A stretch of 64,000 bases of DNA from JAJEFO01 sp022819605 (GTDB lineage: Bacteria; Pseudomonadota; Alphaproteobacteria; Rhodobacterales; Rhodobacteraceae): NCBI GenBank assembly GCA_965221545.1, contig OZ244901.1, forward strand, positions 2,666,001 to 2,730,000, read 5' to 3'. The notes under the pieces are model-generated. The model saw only the letters and a program-made list of their open reading frames with translations. It ran no database searches and was not told the origin of the DNA. A program made the position numbers and the translations under genes. Position 1 is the first letter of the stretch, and each line of letters begins with the position of its first letter. Below are positions 25,856-34,202 of the stretch, in pieces.

Positions 25856-26919
25856 GGCTCTTCTCCGCCACGACCGGTCAGTGGATCGCGTTTGCGGTCT
25901 TCACGCAATCTGTCCCACAGGCCAATGACGCCGTCTGGCGACCAGAAGACAATGGATAGAAAGGCAATGCCGATCAGCAGTTGGAAACGTTCGCCTGACA
26001 GCCCGAGCGTGACCAGGGCGTCGATCGCGTAGGTCTTCAGGATGACGTAGATGAACGCGCCTATGAAGGGGCCGACCGGATGGCGCATGCCCCCGATCAC
26101 CGCGATGACCAAGATGTCTATTGCCGGTCCGATTCCGGCTGTGCCAGGAGAAATCTGCGCCGACTGCCAGGTGAGCAAAATGCCTCCGATTGCCGCGAGC
26201 AATGACGCGAAGGTGTAGGCGGCCACACGGTGCGCGGTAACGTTGTATCCCAAGGCCGACATGCGGCGCGGGTTGTCCCGAACACCTTGCAGCGCCAATC
26301 CGAACGGGGCGCGGGAGATGTAGAGAACAACAAGATAGCCAAGCGCAGCCCAAAACAGGGTCAGATAGTAGAACGCGGCCGCACCACGCCAGTCCACGCC
26401 GAACAGCATCGGGGGCAGGACACCGTTGAACCCGGAGAACCCGTTGAACATCACATAGTTTTGCCGGGCGAAATAGAAGAACGCGGCCGCGATCGCGAGG
26501 GTGATCATTATCGTGTAGATTCCCTCGGTTCGCACCGCGAGCCATCCGGTCAGGGTACCGAAGAGCATCGCGATGATCAGAGCGATCGGGATCGCGACAT
26601 ACCACGGCCAGCCAAGTGAAATCGTGTCAATGGCAGACACCCCGAATATCGCGACCATGTACCCGCCCACACCGGCGATCGACATTTGGGCAAGGCTGAC
26701 CATTCCGCCGTAACCGCCCAAGAACATCAGCCCGAGAGCAATCAGGCCCAGGATGAATGTCCAGCCAAAGATCTGGAACAGCATGAAGTCACCGGCAATT
26801 GCCGGCATGATCAGCAAGACCAGGCCAACGACCCAATAGGCGACCGGAACGCGCTCCAGCCAGCTTCGCCCGTCGCTGGGCGCCGCAAGGCTCGTTTCAG
26901 CTGGGTCGAAGATCGACAT
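25852..26919 (-). CDS. livM: Branched-chain amino acid-type ABC permease
   Basis: LivM-like inner-membrane permease, 355 residues, with about nine hydrophobic segments and the family signature around FLGGYGGMVSLAQMSIAGVG (residues 67-86) and GGILLTWQSAQISPGTAG. It starts one base after the LivH stop and overlaps livG by four bases. It should form a heterodimer with LivH. Confidence 0.93.
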   Translation of the reverse strand: MSIFDPAETSLAAPSDGRSWLERVPVAYWVVGLVLLIMPAIAGDFMLFQIFGWTFILGLIALGLMFLGGYGGMVSLAQMSIAGVGGYMVAIFGVSAIDTISLGWPWYVAIPIALIIAMLFGTLTGWLAVRTEGIYTIMITLAIAAAFFYFARQNYVMFNGFSGFNGVLPPMLFGVDWRGAAAFYYLTLFWAALGYLVVLYISRAPFGLALQGVRDNPRRMSALGYNVTAHRVAAYTFASLLAAIGGILLTWQSAQISPGTAGIGPAIDILVIAVIGGMRHPVGPFIGAFIYVILKTYAIDALVTLGLSGERFQLLIGIAFLSIVFWSPDGVIGLWDRLREDRKRDPLTGRGGEEP

Positions 26920-26920
26920 T

Positions 26921-27931
26921 TCAGGACCGCCCCATCAAGCCTTGCGGGCGGAACGCGAGAACGCCCACCATGATCAGGAAAGTCAGGACGACGGCGTACG
27001 TCGGCATGTACACGGAGCCGAACTGCTCGGCCAGTCCGATGAGCAGCGCACCAAGCGCGGCACCTGGAATGCTGCCCATCCCTCCGACGATGACCACGAC
27101 CAGCGAGGCCAGCAGGAACCGTATGTCTTCGCCAGGCGCGACCGACTGGAATGTTCCTCCGACCACTCCCGCTATGCCGGCGAGACCTGCCCCAAATGCA
27201 AAGACGCCCAAGAACACGAGTTGAATGCGCGCTCCGGTGGCCGACAGCATGTCGCGGTCGTCGACGCCTGCACGTATCAGCATGCCAATCTTTGTGCGAT
27301 TCAGCAGGAGCCACATGCCAACGCCGATTGTTACCGCAGCGAGGAAGATCACTACGCGAACCAGCGGGTATTTCAGATAGACAAGATCGCCAGAGCGCTT
27401 TTGCGTCGTGACAAGGATGGTCTCCAAGGGACCCGACAGCCAGGACGGAGCGCTGATGTTGTAAAAGTCGCCGCCCCAACCCCAAAGCATCAAATCGGCC
27501 ATTATGATCGAGATTCCGATCGTCACGAGGGTCTGTCGAAGATCCTGACCTTCCATTCGTCGAAACACGCCAAGTTGCAGCAGAATGCCGAAGAGGGCGA
27601 CCACGATGAATGCTGCAGGAAATGCAAGGAGCCAATATCCCGTGAGCTCGGCGAACTCATACCCCACGTACCCCCCAAGCAGGTACAAGGAGCCGTGGGC
27701 GAGATTCACGTTGCGCATGAGGCCGAAGATCAACGTGAAGCCGGAGGCAACTAGAAAGTACAGGCCACCGAGCGTAATGCCGTTGAACAGCGCGTTCAGG
27801 AACACCTTCTTCTTGCCAATGAGGTCGACAAGCCAAGACGGCCACAACGCAAAAATCATCCAGATCAGGATCGCAACCAGAATCGCAATCACAGCAGCCC
27901 AAATGGGATGGCGGCGCGCGAAGTCTGTCAT
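26921..27931 (-). CDS. livH: Branched-chain amino acid-type ABC permease
   Basis: LivH-like permease of 336 residues. Conserved FNGITLGGLYFLVASGFTLIFG and MRNVNLAHGSLYLLGGYVG lie near residues 50-90, and the loop ending GAGLAGIAGVVGG lies in the second half. I chose ATG 27931 because the frame up to 27979 adds Cys-rich sequence unlike the family. First gene of the compact run that leads through to 8182; the 151 bases upstream separate it from the AraC regulator on the same strand. Confidence 0.92.
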   Translation of the reverse strand: MTDFARRHPIWAAVIAILVAILIWMIFALWPSWLVDLIGKKKVFLNALFNGITLGGLYFLVASGFTLIFGLMRNVNLAHGSLYLLGGYVGYEFAELTGYWLLAFPAAFIVVALFGILLQLGVFRRMEGQDLRQTLVTIGISIIMADLMLWGWGGDFYNISAPSWLSGPLETILVTTQKRSGDLVYLKYPLVRVVIFLAAVTIGVGMWLLLNRTKIGMLIRAGVDDRDMLSATGARIQLVFLGVFAFGAGLAGIAGVVGGTFQSVAPGEDIRFLLASLVVVIVGGMGSIPGAALGALLIGLAEQFGSVYMPTYAVVLTFLIMVGVLAFRPQGLMGRS

Positions 27932-28082
27932 TGTGCAGGCTTCTCTGGTGCACGAGTATCCTTCGCCGCAACCCGCCAATTGTGCTTTTGGTCCAGTTGC
28001 ATCCCACAGACGCTACTGCCCGGACTGCAATTCCGCGTATCCCAAGGTCTGATCGGGTGACGCTGGATCGCGTAAAAATCGC

Positions 28083-28910
28083 CTAGACGAAGTGTGCGAC
28101 GCGCCGGTAGTCCGTCGGTGGAATTCCAACGTTTGACGTGAAGAAACGCGTGAAGCTGGCTTGGCTGGCAAATCCAAGGTCAAGGCCGATGTCGGTGATC
28201 GATTTGTCGGTCGTCACCAATTCGTCGATGGCGTGCTCAGTTCGAAGCGTGTTCAGGTAGAGGTTGGGAGTAATTCCCATCTGCATCTTGAAGAGCTTGA
28301 AGAAATGCGGCCGCGAAAGACCAACTTCGCGGGCCAGATCATCCATTGCGGTTTCCTCGGCAAACCGCTCTTGCATGAGCCTGAGCGAGCGTCGGACGCG
28401 GAAGTCATTGAACTTCAACTGCATGTTGCGAAGCAGCGGACGAGATTTGGCGCTCCTCCAAGTCTGGTCGACGCATTGACGCGTGGTTTCGAAGAGAAAG
28501 CCGTCGAACCTTTCGGATGGCTGGTCATCAAGAAGAATGGATGTAAGGCGTCCGATCCACATTTCGACCGTCGGCGTCACCCGGACCTGGGGTGTCCCGA
28601 AACCAAGCGAAAACTCCGCGCTTTGGCTGTTCTCAAGAAACCACATCGGCTTGATGTAAAGCGTTAGAACGAAATGCTTCTGATCGCAGGGCGAAGGCTC
28701 GAAACTGTGTGGCTCCCAAGGGCTGATCGCAACCGCTTCGGTCTTCGAGATGGCATACTTGTCTCCATTGACGGTCGCTGATGCATCGGGACCCCCGAGA
28801 TAAAATATCAGGTGCCCTTCGCGGTGCGCATGCGTGGTGAGGGGACGGTCGAGTTCGTACAATGTCGCCCGTCCGAATGAACCGTGATGAACTGAGATTG
28901 CTCTGGCCAT
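28083..28910 (-). CDS. AraC-family transcriptional regulator
   Basis: Regulator of 275 residues. The N-terminal half is a cupin-like effector domain (HAHREGHLIFYLGG) and the C-terminal about 100 residues hold two helix-turn-helix motifs (MDDLAREVGLSRPHFFKLFK and ITDIGLDLGFASQASFTRFF). AGGGAG lies about ten bases ahead of ATG 28910. It sits inside the catabolic cluster between the binding-protein and permease genes, so it is the likely local regulator. The 333 bases upstream (28911-29243) hold no gene that I can support and could contain its promoter; no palindromic operator was obvious. Confidence 0.9.
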   Translation of the reverse strand: MARAISVHHGSFGRATLYELDRPLTTHAHREGHLIFYLGGPDASATVNGDKYAISKTEAVAISPWEPHSFEPSPCDQKHFVLTLYIKPMWFLENSQSAEFSLGFGTPQVRVTPTVEMWIGRLTSILLDDQPSERFDGFLFETTRQCVDQTWRSAKSRPLLRNMQLKFNDFRVRRSLRLMQERFAEETAMDDLAREVGLSRPHFFKLFKMQMGITPNLYLNTLRTEHAIDELVTTDKSITDIGLDLGFASQASFTRFFTSNVGIPPTDYRRVAHFV

Positions 28911-29243
28911 TACGATTCTTCTCCCTTGCGGTCATCCTTTCGGTCTTCGGCCAATCGGCCGATTTATCGCGGCAAGTCGCGGTCGTGATCAAGGAAGACG
29001 TGGCCATTTGATACTCTGGGGTATATTCAAATTGTTTGGGTACTAAATCTAGCGTTGCAGAAATGCTTCGAACATATGCGCCAGAGGTTCGTTTCAATCA
29101 TTTTGCGCCATTTCCGGGAGCTACGGGTGGCCTTCTTTGACCCTTCCAGGAGCATATTTTCGCCAGTTCCGCTCCCGCGGAACGGGCAAGCGACGTCAAT
29201 TTGCACTGATCCACTCGAAGCACGACCCGACTGTCACCGGGCC

Positions 29244-30374
29244 TCAGTGGGCTCGTGCAAACAACTCCCGAATCTCTGAGCGTTCGAAACTCCGCAGATC
29301 GCCGGTTATCGCGCGGTCGCAAGCTGCAATCGTTGCGGCCTTGCTCAGGGCGCTCACCTCGACCCCAAGCTCCGACAATTTCCGTGGAATCGGCCATTCT
29401 GACAACATGTCTCGAAGACCATCCGCCAACGTGCGCTCCTCATCGATACGAAGTGCCCGCTTTATTGGATCGCAGCGGCCATCGGGACGTCGTTCGTAGA
29501 ACTCCACCAGGTGGGAAATCACAACGCCCCCGACTGCGCTAGGATTTGGATTTGACGCAGACGCCGCGGTGATGGCGTTGCAAAGGGCGTGAATAACGCA
29601 AAGTCCCTTCTGAAGCGAAAGCGAACTGTTCAGACCCGCCGCCAGGAGTTCACGCCTCGCTGGCAGGTCATCGTCGTTCATGGCCGGGCCAATATTGATC
29701 CAGATTCGATTCAGCGCATCCAATGCCAGTCCGTCAGCAGGCGGATGGTATCGGGGAGACAGATAGCTGTCGATCGCCCGCGACATCACTCCAGCCGCAG
29801 CAACCGCCGAGTCCTCTGCCATGGCACCCAGCGTGAGGGTCGGGTCGCATATCGTGATGCAGGGGACAAGGTTGCGGGAAGAAAGCAGAATGTGTCTTTC
29901 ATCGTCCAGCGTAAGGCGGGCATAGTCGCTGATCGCAGACGCGAAGCCCAGAATGTCGGGGACCGCGTAGAGATGCGGGAGGTGACCATTGATTCGCCGC
30001 GACCCGCCTTCGTCGACCGACAGCATGTCGAGCGGCTCCTCATGAGCGATGGCAATCCTAGCAGCCTTAGCCAGGTCGATTACCCGGTTCGAACCAAATG
30101 CAACCAGTACGTCGCAATCGTTGTCCCGATAGAGCTTTGCCACGGCACGCGCAGCGCTTTCGGTCGGCAGGTGCGGAACGTCTGAAAAAATCACCGGCTC
30201 GGCACGCATCGGGAAGCCGGAAAAAAACCTGTCCGCCCCCAAATTTGACATCCTGTCGTCGGCAACGACAACGAGCGGGCGCCGCTTTTTGTTCGCTTCA
30301 ATCTCAGAATGCAGTGCTTCCTCTAATACGCCATCGGCGAAATGGACCCGTGTGAGGAAGTTGATCAGCGTCAT
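29244..30374 (-). CDS. Iron-containing alcohol dehydrogenase homologue with altered metal site
   Basis: A 376-residue member of the Fe-ADH/maleylacetate reductase superfamily. The N-terminal dinucleotide-binding half has VLVAFGSNRVIDLAKAARI in place of the common GGGSxxDxAK. In the C-terminal half the segment GVMSRAIDSYLS aligns with the usual GxDALTHAVESYLS, so the first two iron ligands (Asp and His) are Gly and Arg. IHALCN keeps the third ligand His, but the fourth, fourteen residues later, is Pro. Three of four metal ligands therefore seem lost. It may be an NAD(P)-dependent reductase without metal or with a different chemistry. It lies between the binding-protein gene and the AraC gene. 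Confidence 0.82.
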   Translation of the reverse strand: MTLINFLTRVHFADGVLEEALHSEIEANKKRRPLVVVADDRMSNLGADRFFSGFPMRAEPVIFSDVPHLPTESAARAVAKLYRDNDCDVLVAFGSNRVIDLAKAARIAIAHEEPLDMLSVDEGGSRRINGHLPHLYAVPDILGFASAISDYARLTLDDERHILLSSRNLVPCITICDPTLTLGAMAEDSAVAAAGVMSRAIDSYLSPRYHPPADGLALDALNRIWINIGPAMNDDDLPARRELLAAGLNSSLSLQKGLCVIHALCNAITAASASNPNPSAVGGVVISHLVEFYERRPDGRCDPIKRALRIDEERTLADGLRDMLSEWPIPRKLSELGVEVSALSKAATIAACDRAITGDLRSFERSEIRELFARAH

Positions 30375-30449
30375 GACCGCACCAATTCTGTAAAGGGCCC
30401 GGTTCTAAGGGGCCCGGGCGCGAACGCCCGGACCGGCTTCAGTGAGAAA

Positions 30450-31706
30450 TCAGTACGATGTCTGACACGGCGGGTTGTCGCGGCTCGGAGCGCCGAGCGC
30501 CGCGAACTTGGCCGGGTCGATCCGCAGGTTTTGCGGCACGCCGGGATCCATCGAGATGAACTGGTTCACGAGGTTGCCGTTGTCATCTTCGATCACTTCC
30601 GAGATGAAGGTCGCGCCGATAGCCTGACGGTTTTCATCCAGCGTGATCTTGCCGACCGGGCTGTCCAGCTCGAGGTTCGCCAGGCAGGACCGGAAGGCGG
30701 CGTGCCCATCCGACAGGTCGGCACCTACTTTATCCAGACACGTCAGCGTGGCCGACATGTTGTTGTAGTAGAGCGTCGCCAGAAGCGAAGGAGCCGGGAA
30801 TCGCTCTTCCGGCGGGAACGTGTCCTGGTAGAGCTTCACGAACTCGGTCCAAGCCGGGTCGTCCCAGGTGTCAGCCTGCGGGCCGGAAGACGGCGTGCCG
30901 ATCAGCGCGCGTTTCGCGTCGCCCTTCGAATTCAAGACCGTCCCGTCGACCATGATCGTGCCGCCAATCAGGTTCGCGTCGCCGCCCGCCTGTTGATACT
31001 GGTTCAGGAAGTTGACAGCGTCGCCACCGCCAAGCCCCAGGTAGATGGCATCGACGTCATCTGGAAGCGACGCGATGATCGAGCCGAAGTCCTTGGTGCC
31101 CAACGGTACCCAGAAGCGTTCGGTAATCTCGCCGCCTGCCTGGCAGTAGTCCAGGGCGAAGCCGAAGACCTGCGTGTAGATAAAGGAATAGTCCTCGCCG
31201 ATCGTTGCGACCGTCTCGTAGCCCTTTTCGTTGTACACGTAGGAACCCAGGCCCCACGACCACTGCGCCCCGTCTGCATTGAAGCGGAAGAAGTTTTCGG
31301 ACGGGTTCACGTACGTTGTTTCCTGGGCGCCGGACGAGCCGTTGATAAAGGTCGTCGCAGGCTGGGTCTTGGCGTAGTCACGGATCGCGATCCCTTCAGA
31401 CCCCGAAAGCGGGCCTACGATCACGGGAAGACCATCCTGTTCCACAAGCTTGCGTGCGGCGCGAACGGCACTGTCAGGCGATGCGTCGGTGGACTGAATG
31501 ACAAGTTCCACGTCCTTGCCGGCAACTTTGCCGCCAAAGGCCGCCAACGCAGTCTTCATTCCGCGAACGCCATCTTCGCCAAGCACAGTGTAAGTGCCTT
31601 CCAATGTCGCCATCGTGCCAATCTTGAATGTGTGCTCGTCCGCATGAGCGCCGTGCACGGCTACTAGTGCCGCGCCCACCGCGGTGGTCACAAGAAGTTT
31701 CTTCAT
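30450..31706 (-). CDS. Liv-type periplasmic substrate-binding protein
   Basis: Periplasmic binding protein of 418 residues for the HAAT importer. Signal peptide KKLLVTTAVGAALVAVHGAHA ends at Ala-Asp; mature FKIGTMATLEGTYTVLGEDG is the usual Peripla_BP_6 opening. GGGAGG lies six bases before ATG 31706, which I prefer to the GTG three bases upstream. It is encoded about 2.5 kb ahead of livH on the same strand with an Fe-ADH homologue and a regulator between. The ligand is not predictable from sequence; a good candidate is the substrate of the downstream hydroxylase. Confidence 0.92.
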   Translation of the reverse strand: MKKLLVTTAVGAALVAVHGAHADEHTFKIGTMATLEGTYTVLGEDGVRGMKTALAAFGGKVAGKDVELVIQSTDASPDSAVRAARKLVEQDGLPVIVGPLSGSEGIAIRDYAKTQPATTFINGSSGAQETTYVNPSENFFRFNADGAQWSWGLGSYVYNEKGYETVATIGEDYSFIYTQVFGFALDYCQAGGEITERFWVPLGTKDFGSIIASLPDDVDAIYLGLGGGDAVNFLNQYQQAGGDANLIGGTIMVDGTVLNSKGDAKRALIGTPSSGPQADTWDDPAWTEFVKLYQDTFPPEERFPAPSLLATLYYNNMSATLTCLDKVGADLSDGHAAFRSCLANLELDSPVGKITLDENRQAIGATFISEVIEDDNGNLVNQFISMDPGVPQNLRIDPAKFAALGAPSRDNPPCQTSY

Positions 31707-31877
31707 CACTTACCTCCCTAGGTATGCTGTAATCCGGTGCCGCACAGGGTGGCCACCTGCACCTAACATGACCGGGCGGATGCAAATGCACTGAACCGCG
31801 CCGCCGTCGCGTATACCCGTTAGTCGCTTTTATTTTGTTGAGCACTGCCGCGCAGGCGTCGAAGCCGGGGCACGCGG

Positions 31878-33155
31878 TCAGAGAGGCAAGGGCTGGTTCG
31901 CGCTTTCGCGTTTCAGCTCCACCGCACAGAAGATCATGGTGGTATCGCCGACGTTTTCCAGGTCGTGAAGCGCGAATTCGCCTTCGCCAACGTCATAAAA
32001 GTGCGTCAGACCGGCGTCGTAATCGCTTTCGTAGGTCGTCCCGTCATAGGTCCGCTGCAAGAAGCGCCCTGGCGTGATCGCGGTCCACAAATAGGTCAGG
32101 ACATGACGATGGACCGGCATGCGTTCGCCGGGCTTCAAGGTCATGTGCCAGACCCGAACCGAGCTGTTTTCGAACACCAGATCGGTTCCGATGCGGCCAT
32201 TGAACTCGTTGTTCTTGAACTCAAGCCGGATGGCATCGGACCAGTCCTGGAAGTTCGAAGTGGTCAACTCGCCCGATCTGAAACTGTCTGCATGCCTGCT
32301 AGTATCGATCGCCTCAGGGCGGGGCATTGGCTGCCCCTCGAATAGGGAGAGCGGGAAATTTGCGCTTTCCTTTTTCAGTTCGACCGCAACGAATGCCATC
32401 TTCGTGTCGCCGACGTTTTCCAGATCGTGCAACGCGAACTCACCCGACTTGACGTGGTAGAAGTGCGTCAACCCGGCCTGATAGTCGCTTTCGTAGGTCG
32501 TCCCGTCATAGGTCCGCTGCAAGAAGCGCCCAGGAGTAATCGCGGTCCAGAAATTCGTCAGGACATGGCGGTGGACAGGCATTTTCTCGCCTGGTTCAAG
32601 TGTAATGTGCCAGACCCGAACCGAGTCGTTCTCGAATACCAAGTCGGTGCCAATCTTGCCGTTATAGGCATTGGCACTGAATTCTCTCTTGACGCTGTCG
32701 GTCCACCCCTGGAACCCGCTTGTTGTAAGCTCACCTGACCGGAAACTGTCCGCAAACCCCTGGTTACCCGTTGATTGCGACCGGGCTGCGTGCGCGGCAA
32801 GTGCACCACCATTGGAGCGTCCCGTTACCCCGGCCGCAGCGAGATCCTGCGCATTCAATCCCTCAGCCAGAATCAATGTCCCTTCAACCGAATCCAACCG
32901 CAGATGGATCATGGACTGGTACTCGGGCGAATTGTACCAGCGCATTGCCTCATCGCGGTTCGGGAAGCGCAGGATCACCAGTCGATCGTGTCCCGTCTGT
33001 CCCTCGATCACTTCTGTCGTCTCGTTGACAGCGAGAATCTCGACGTCAAACTTGTTGAGGCAGGCCACCGCCTTAGGCACGTAGACGTCGTTGAGCGTGG
33101 AACGGTTGAGCACCTTGTGGCTCGCCACGAAATAATAGGGATGATTGTCTGTCAC
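31878..33155 (-). CDS. DUF1330-like domain plus two cupin domains
   Basis: A 425-residue three-domain protein. Residues about 5-100 are DUF1330/dimeric alpha-beta barrel-like (YYFVASHKVLN, VILRFPNRDEAMRWYNSPEY). Two closely related cupin domains follow, each with PVHRHVLT as the metal-binding-type motif and the block TPGRFLQRTYDGTTYESDY. Start GTG 33155 is favoured by GGAGG just upstream and by the position of the DUF1330 start; a TTG at 33215 would add 20 residues. First gene of the minus-strand cluster. It could be a dioxygenase, isomerase or sensor; I cannot say which. Confidence 0.8.
   Translation of the reverse strand: MTDNHPYYFVASHKVLNRSTLNDVYVPKAVACLNKFDVEILAVNETTEVIEGQTGHDRLVILRFPNRDEAMRWYNSPEYQSMIHLRLDSVEGTLILAEGLNAQDLAAAGVTGRSNGGALAAHAARSQSTGNQGFADSFRSGELTTSGFQGWTDSVKREFSANAYNGKIGTDLVFENDSVRVWHITLEPGEKMPVHRHVLTNFWTAITPGRFLQRTYDGTTYESDYQAGLTHFYHVKSGEFALHDLENVGDTKMAFVAVELKKESANFPLSLFEGQPMPRPEAIDTSRHADSFRSGELTTSNFQDWSDAIRLEFKNNEFNGRIGTDLVFENSSVRVWHMTLKPGERMPVHRHVLTYLWTAITPGRFLQRTYDGTTYESDYDAGLTHFYDVGEGEFALHDLENVGDTTMIFCAVELKRESANQPLPL
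31887..32291 (-). repeat. Cupin repeat, second copy
   Basis: Last 135 residues of the DUF1330-cupin protein. It aligns without gaps to the copy at 32349-32753 from ADSFRSGELTTS to KRESANQPL, with long identical blocks such as ITPGRFLQRTYDGTTYESDY and EFALHDLENVGDT. About three quarters of the residues match by eye, and the DNA is similar enough that the duplication is fairly recent. Confidence 0.9.
32349..32753 (-). repeat. Cupin repeat, first copy
   Basis: The N-terminal of the two tandem cupin domains, 135 residues, offset from the second by 462 bases. Both copies keep the PVHRHVLT motif, so neither looks inactivated. Confidence 0.9.
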
Positions 33156-33299
33156 ACGACCTCCAAGACGGCCAAATTCGCTTTGCGGGATCAACGGCAG
33201 AACCAGCTTTCGCAATTCTTCTTCGCAATTTCGCTGCTTGGCATACCTCAGGGTACGATTGTTTGGTCGATCCGTCGCGGAATTGGGCTACGGCCGGAA

Positions 33300-33588
33300 C
33301 TCTTGTGAGCTTTCTCCGCAAGCCTGAATGCTCATCCTGTATTTCCCAACGCACCTTGCAGCTCCTGATCTGTTGGAGCCGACGGCGAGGCTCGCCCTTT
33401 CGGACGTCGCCCGGCTTCGGAATCCGGCCTCTGTTGGCCTCCGGCCGACAGGTGCCTCTCCATTCCAATTGCTTTCCAGGCCGCATGCGTGACCGGCTCG
33501 TGGTGCGCACTTCGGCCTCTCCGCGTTTGGTCTGCCGCGCCCAGAGATAGGGGCAGCGCCCGGCATCGCCAGCCTGGAGTTCAGTCAC
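33300..33588 (-). pseudogene. Possible decayed PemK-type toxin gene
   Basis: Directly after the antitoxin, and overlapping its stop by a few bases, a frame begins MTELQAGDAGRCPYLWARQ, followed by KRGEAE. This resembles the start of MazF/PemK-like toxins paired with such antitoxins. After about 30 residues the similarity fades and no single frame keeps protein-like composition, which suggests frameshift decay. The assignment is tentative; the frame could be chance. Confidence 0.3.
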
Positions 33589-33826
33589 TGGATTCGATGA
33601 TGCGGGTCAGCGCGGCGACCAGTTCCGCCCCCTCTTCGGGGGGAATGTCGGCGGTGCGTCGGGCGATCCTCGGGTCTCCCGATGCCCGAATCCTTTCGAA
33701 TTCCTCGGTCGTGAGCACGACGAAACGCGCCTTGCCGTGGCGGGTGATTGCGACGGGCGCTCGGGCCGCTGCGTCCAACACGTCGCCGGTCCTTTTGCCA
33801 AGGTCCGTGGAAGAAAATTCGCGCAT
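33581..33826 (-). CDS. Phd/YefM-type antitoxin
   Basis: An 81-residue protein. MREFSSTDLGKRTGDVLDAA is the DNA-binding N-terminal pattern of Phd/YefM antitoxins and PVAITRHGKARFVVLTTEEFERI the conserved centre. Its C-terminus (PPEEGAELVAALTRIIESSD) would bind a toxin. No intact toxin gene follows, only a degenerate frame, so this antitoxin looks orphaned. The 376 bases upstream (33827-34202) hold no gene I can support. Confidence 0.82.
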   Translation of the reverse strand: MREFSSTDLGKRTGDVLDAAARAPVAITRHGKARFVVLTTEEFERIRASGDPRIARRTADIPPEEGAELVAALTRIIESSD

Positions 33827-34202
33827 ACGACTCTCCTATGTCGGTGACTGCTCCCCAGACTGACAGGCTGTACGGCGCAGCCGACAGTTCTACGTTGACC
33901 AGTCCCTTTCCCAAACGACCCGACAGCCAGTTCCTGCTGGCCTCGAACCCGACCGTCCTGCAGGCAAGGGCGTTCGAGTTGCCCCGCATGGATCCGGACC
34001 GCACTGCTTACATAAGTGTGACAGCCTGATTCCGGCCGAATCCCCAGTCATGCTTGGCTGGCACCGTCTTCCCGGCCGATGAAGTTCCAGCAATCGCCTG
34101 ACGCCCGCAGATCCGGCCATCGCGTGCGTCTTCGTGCATCAGTGCGGATTGATCACCGTGGCGCGGATCGCGGCGCCCTGGAAACCGTGCGACCGGCAGT
34201 GA

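Noticed and set aside
30342..31667. 441-residue plus-strand ORF
   Set aside because: Antisense to the Liv-type binding protein, whose signal peptide and fold motifs are clear.
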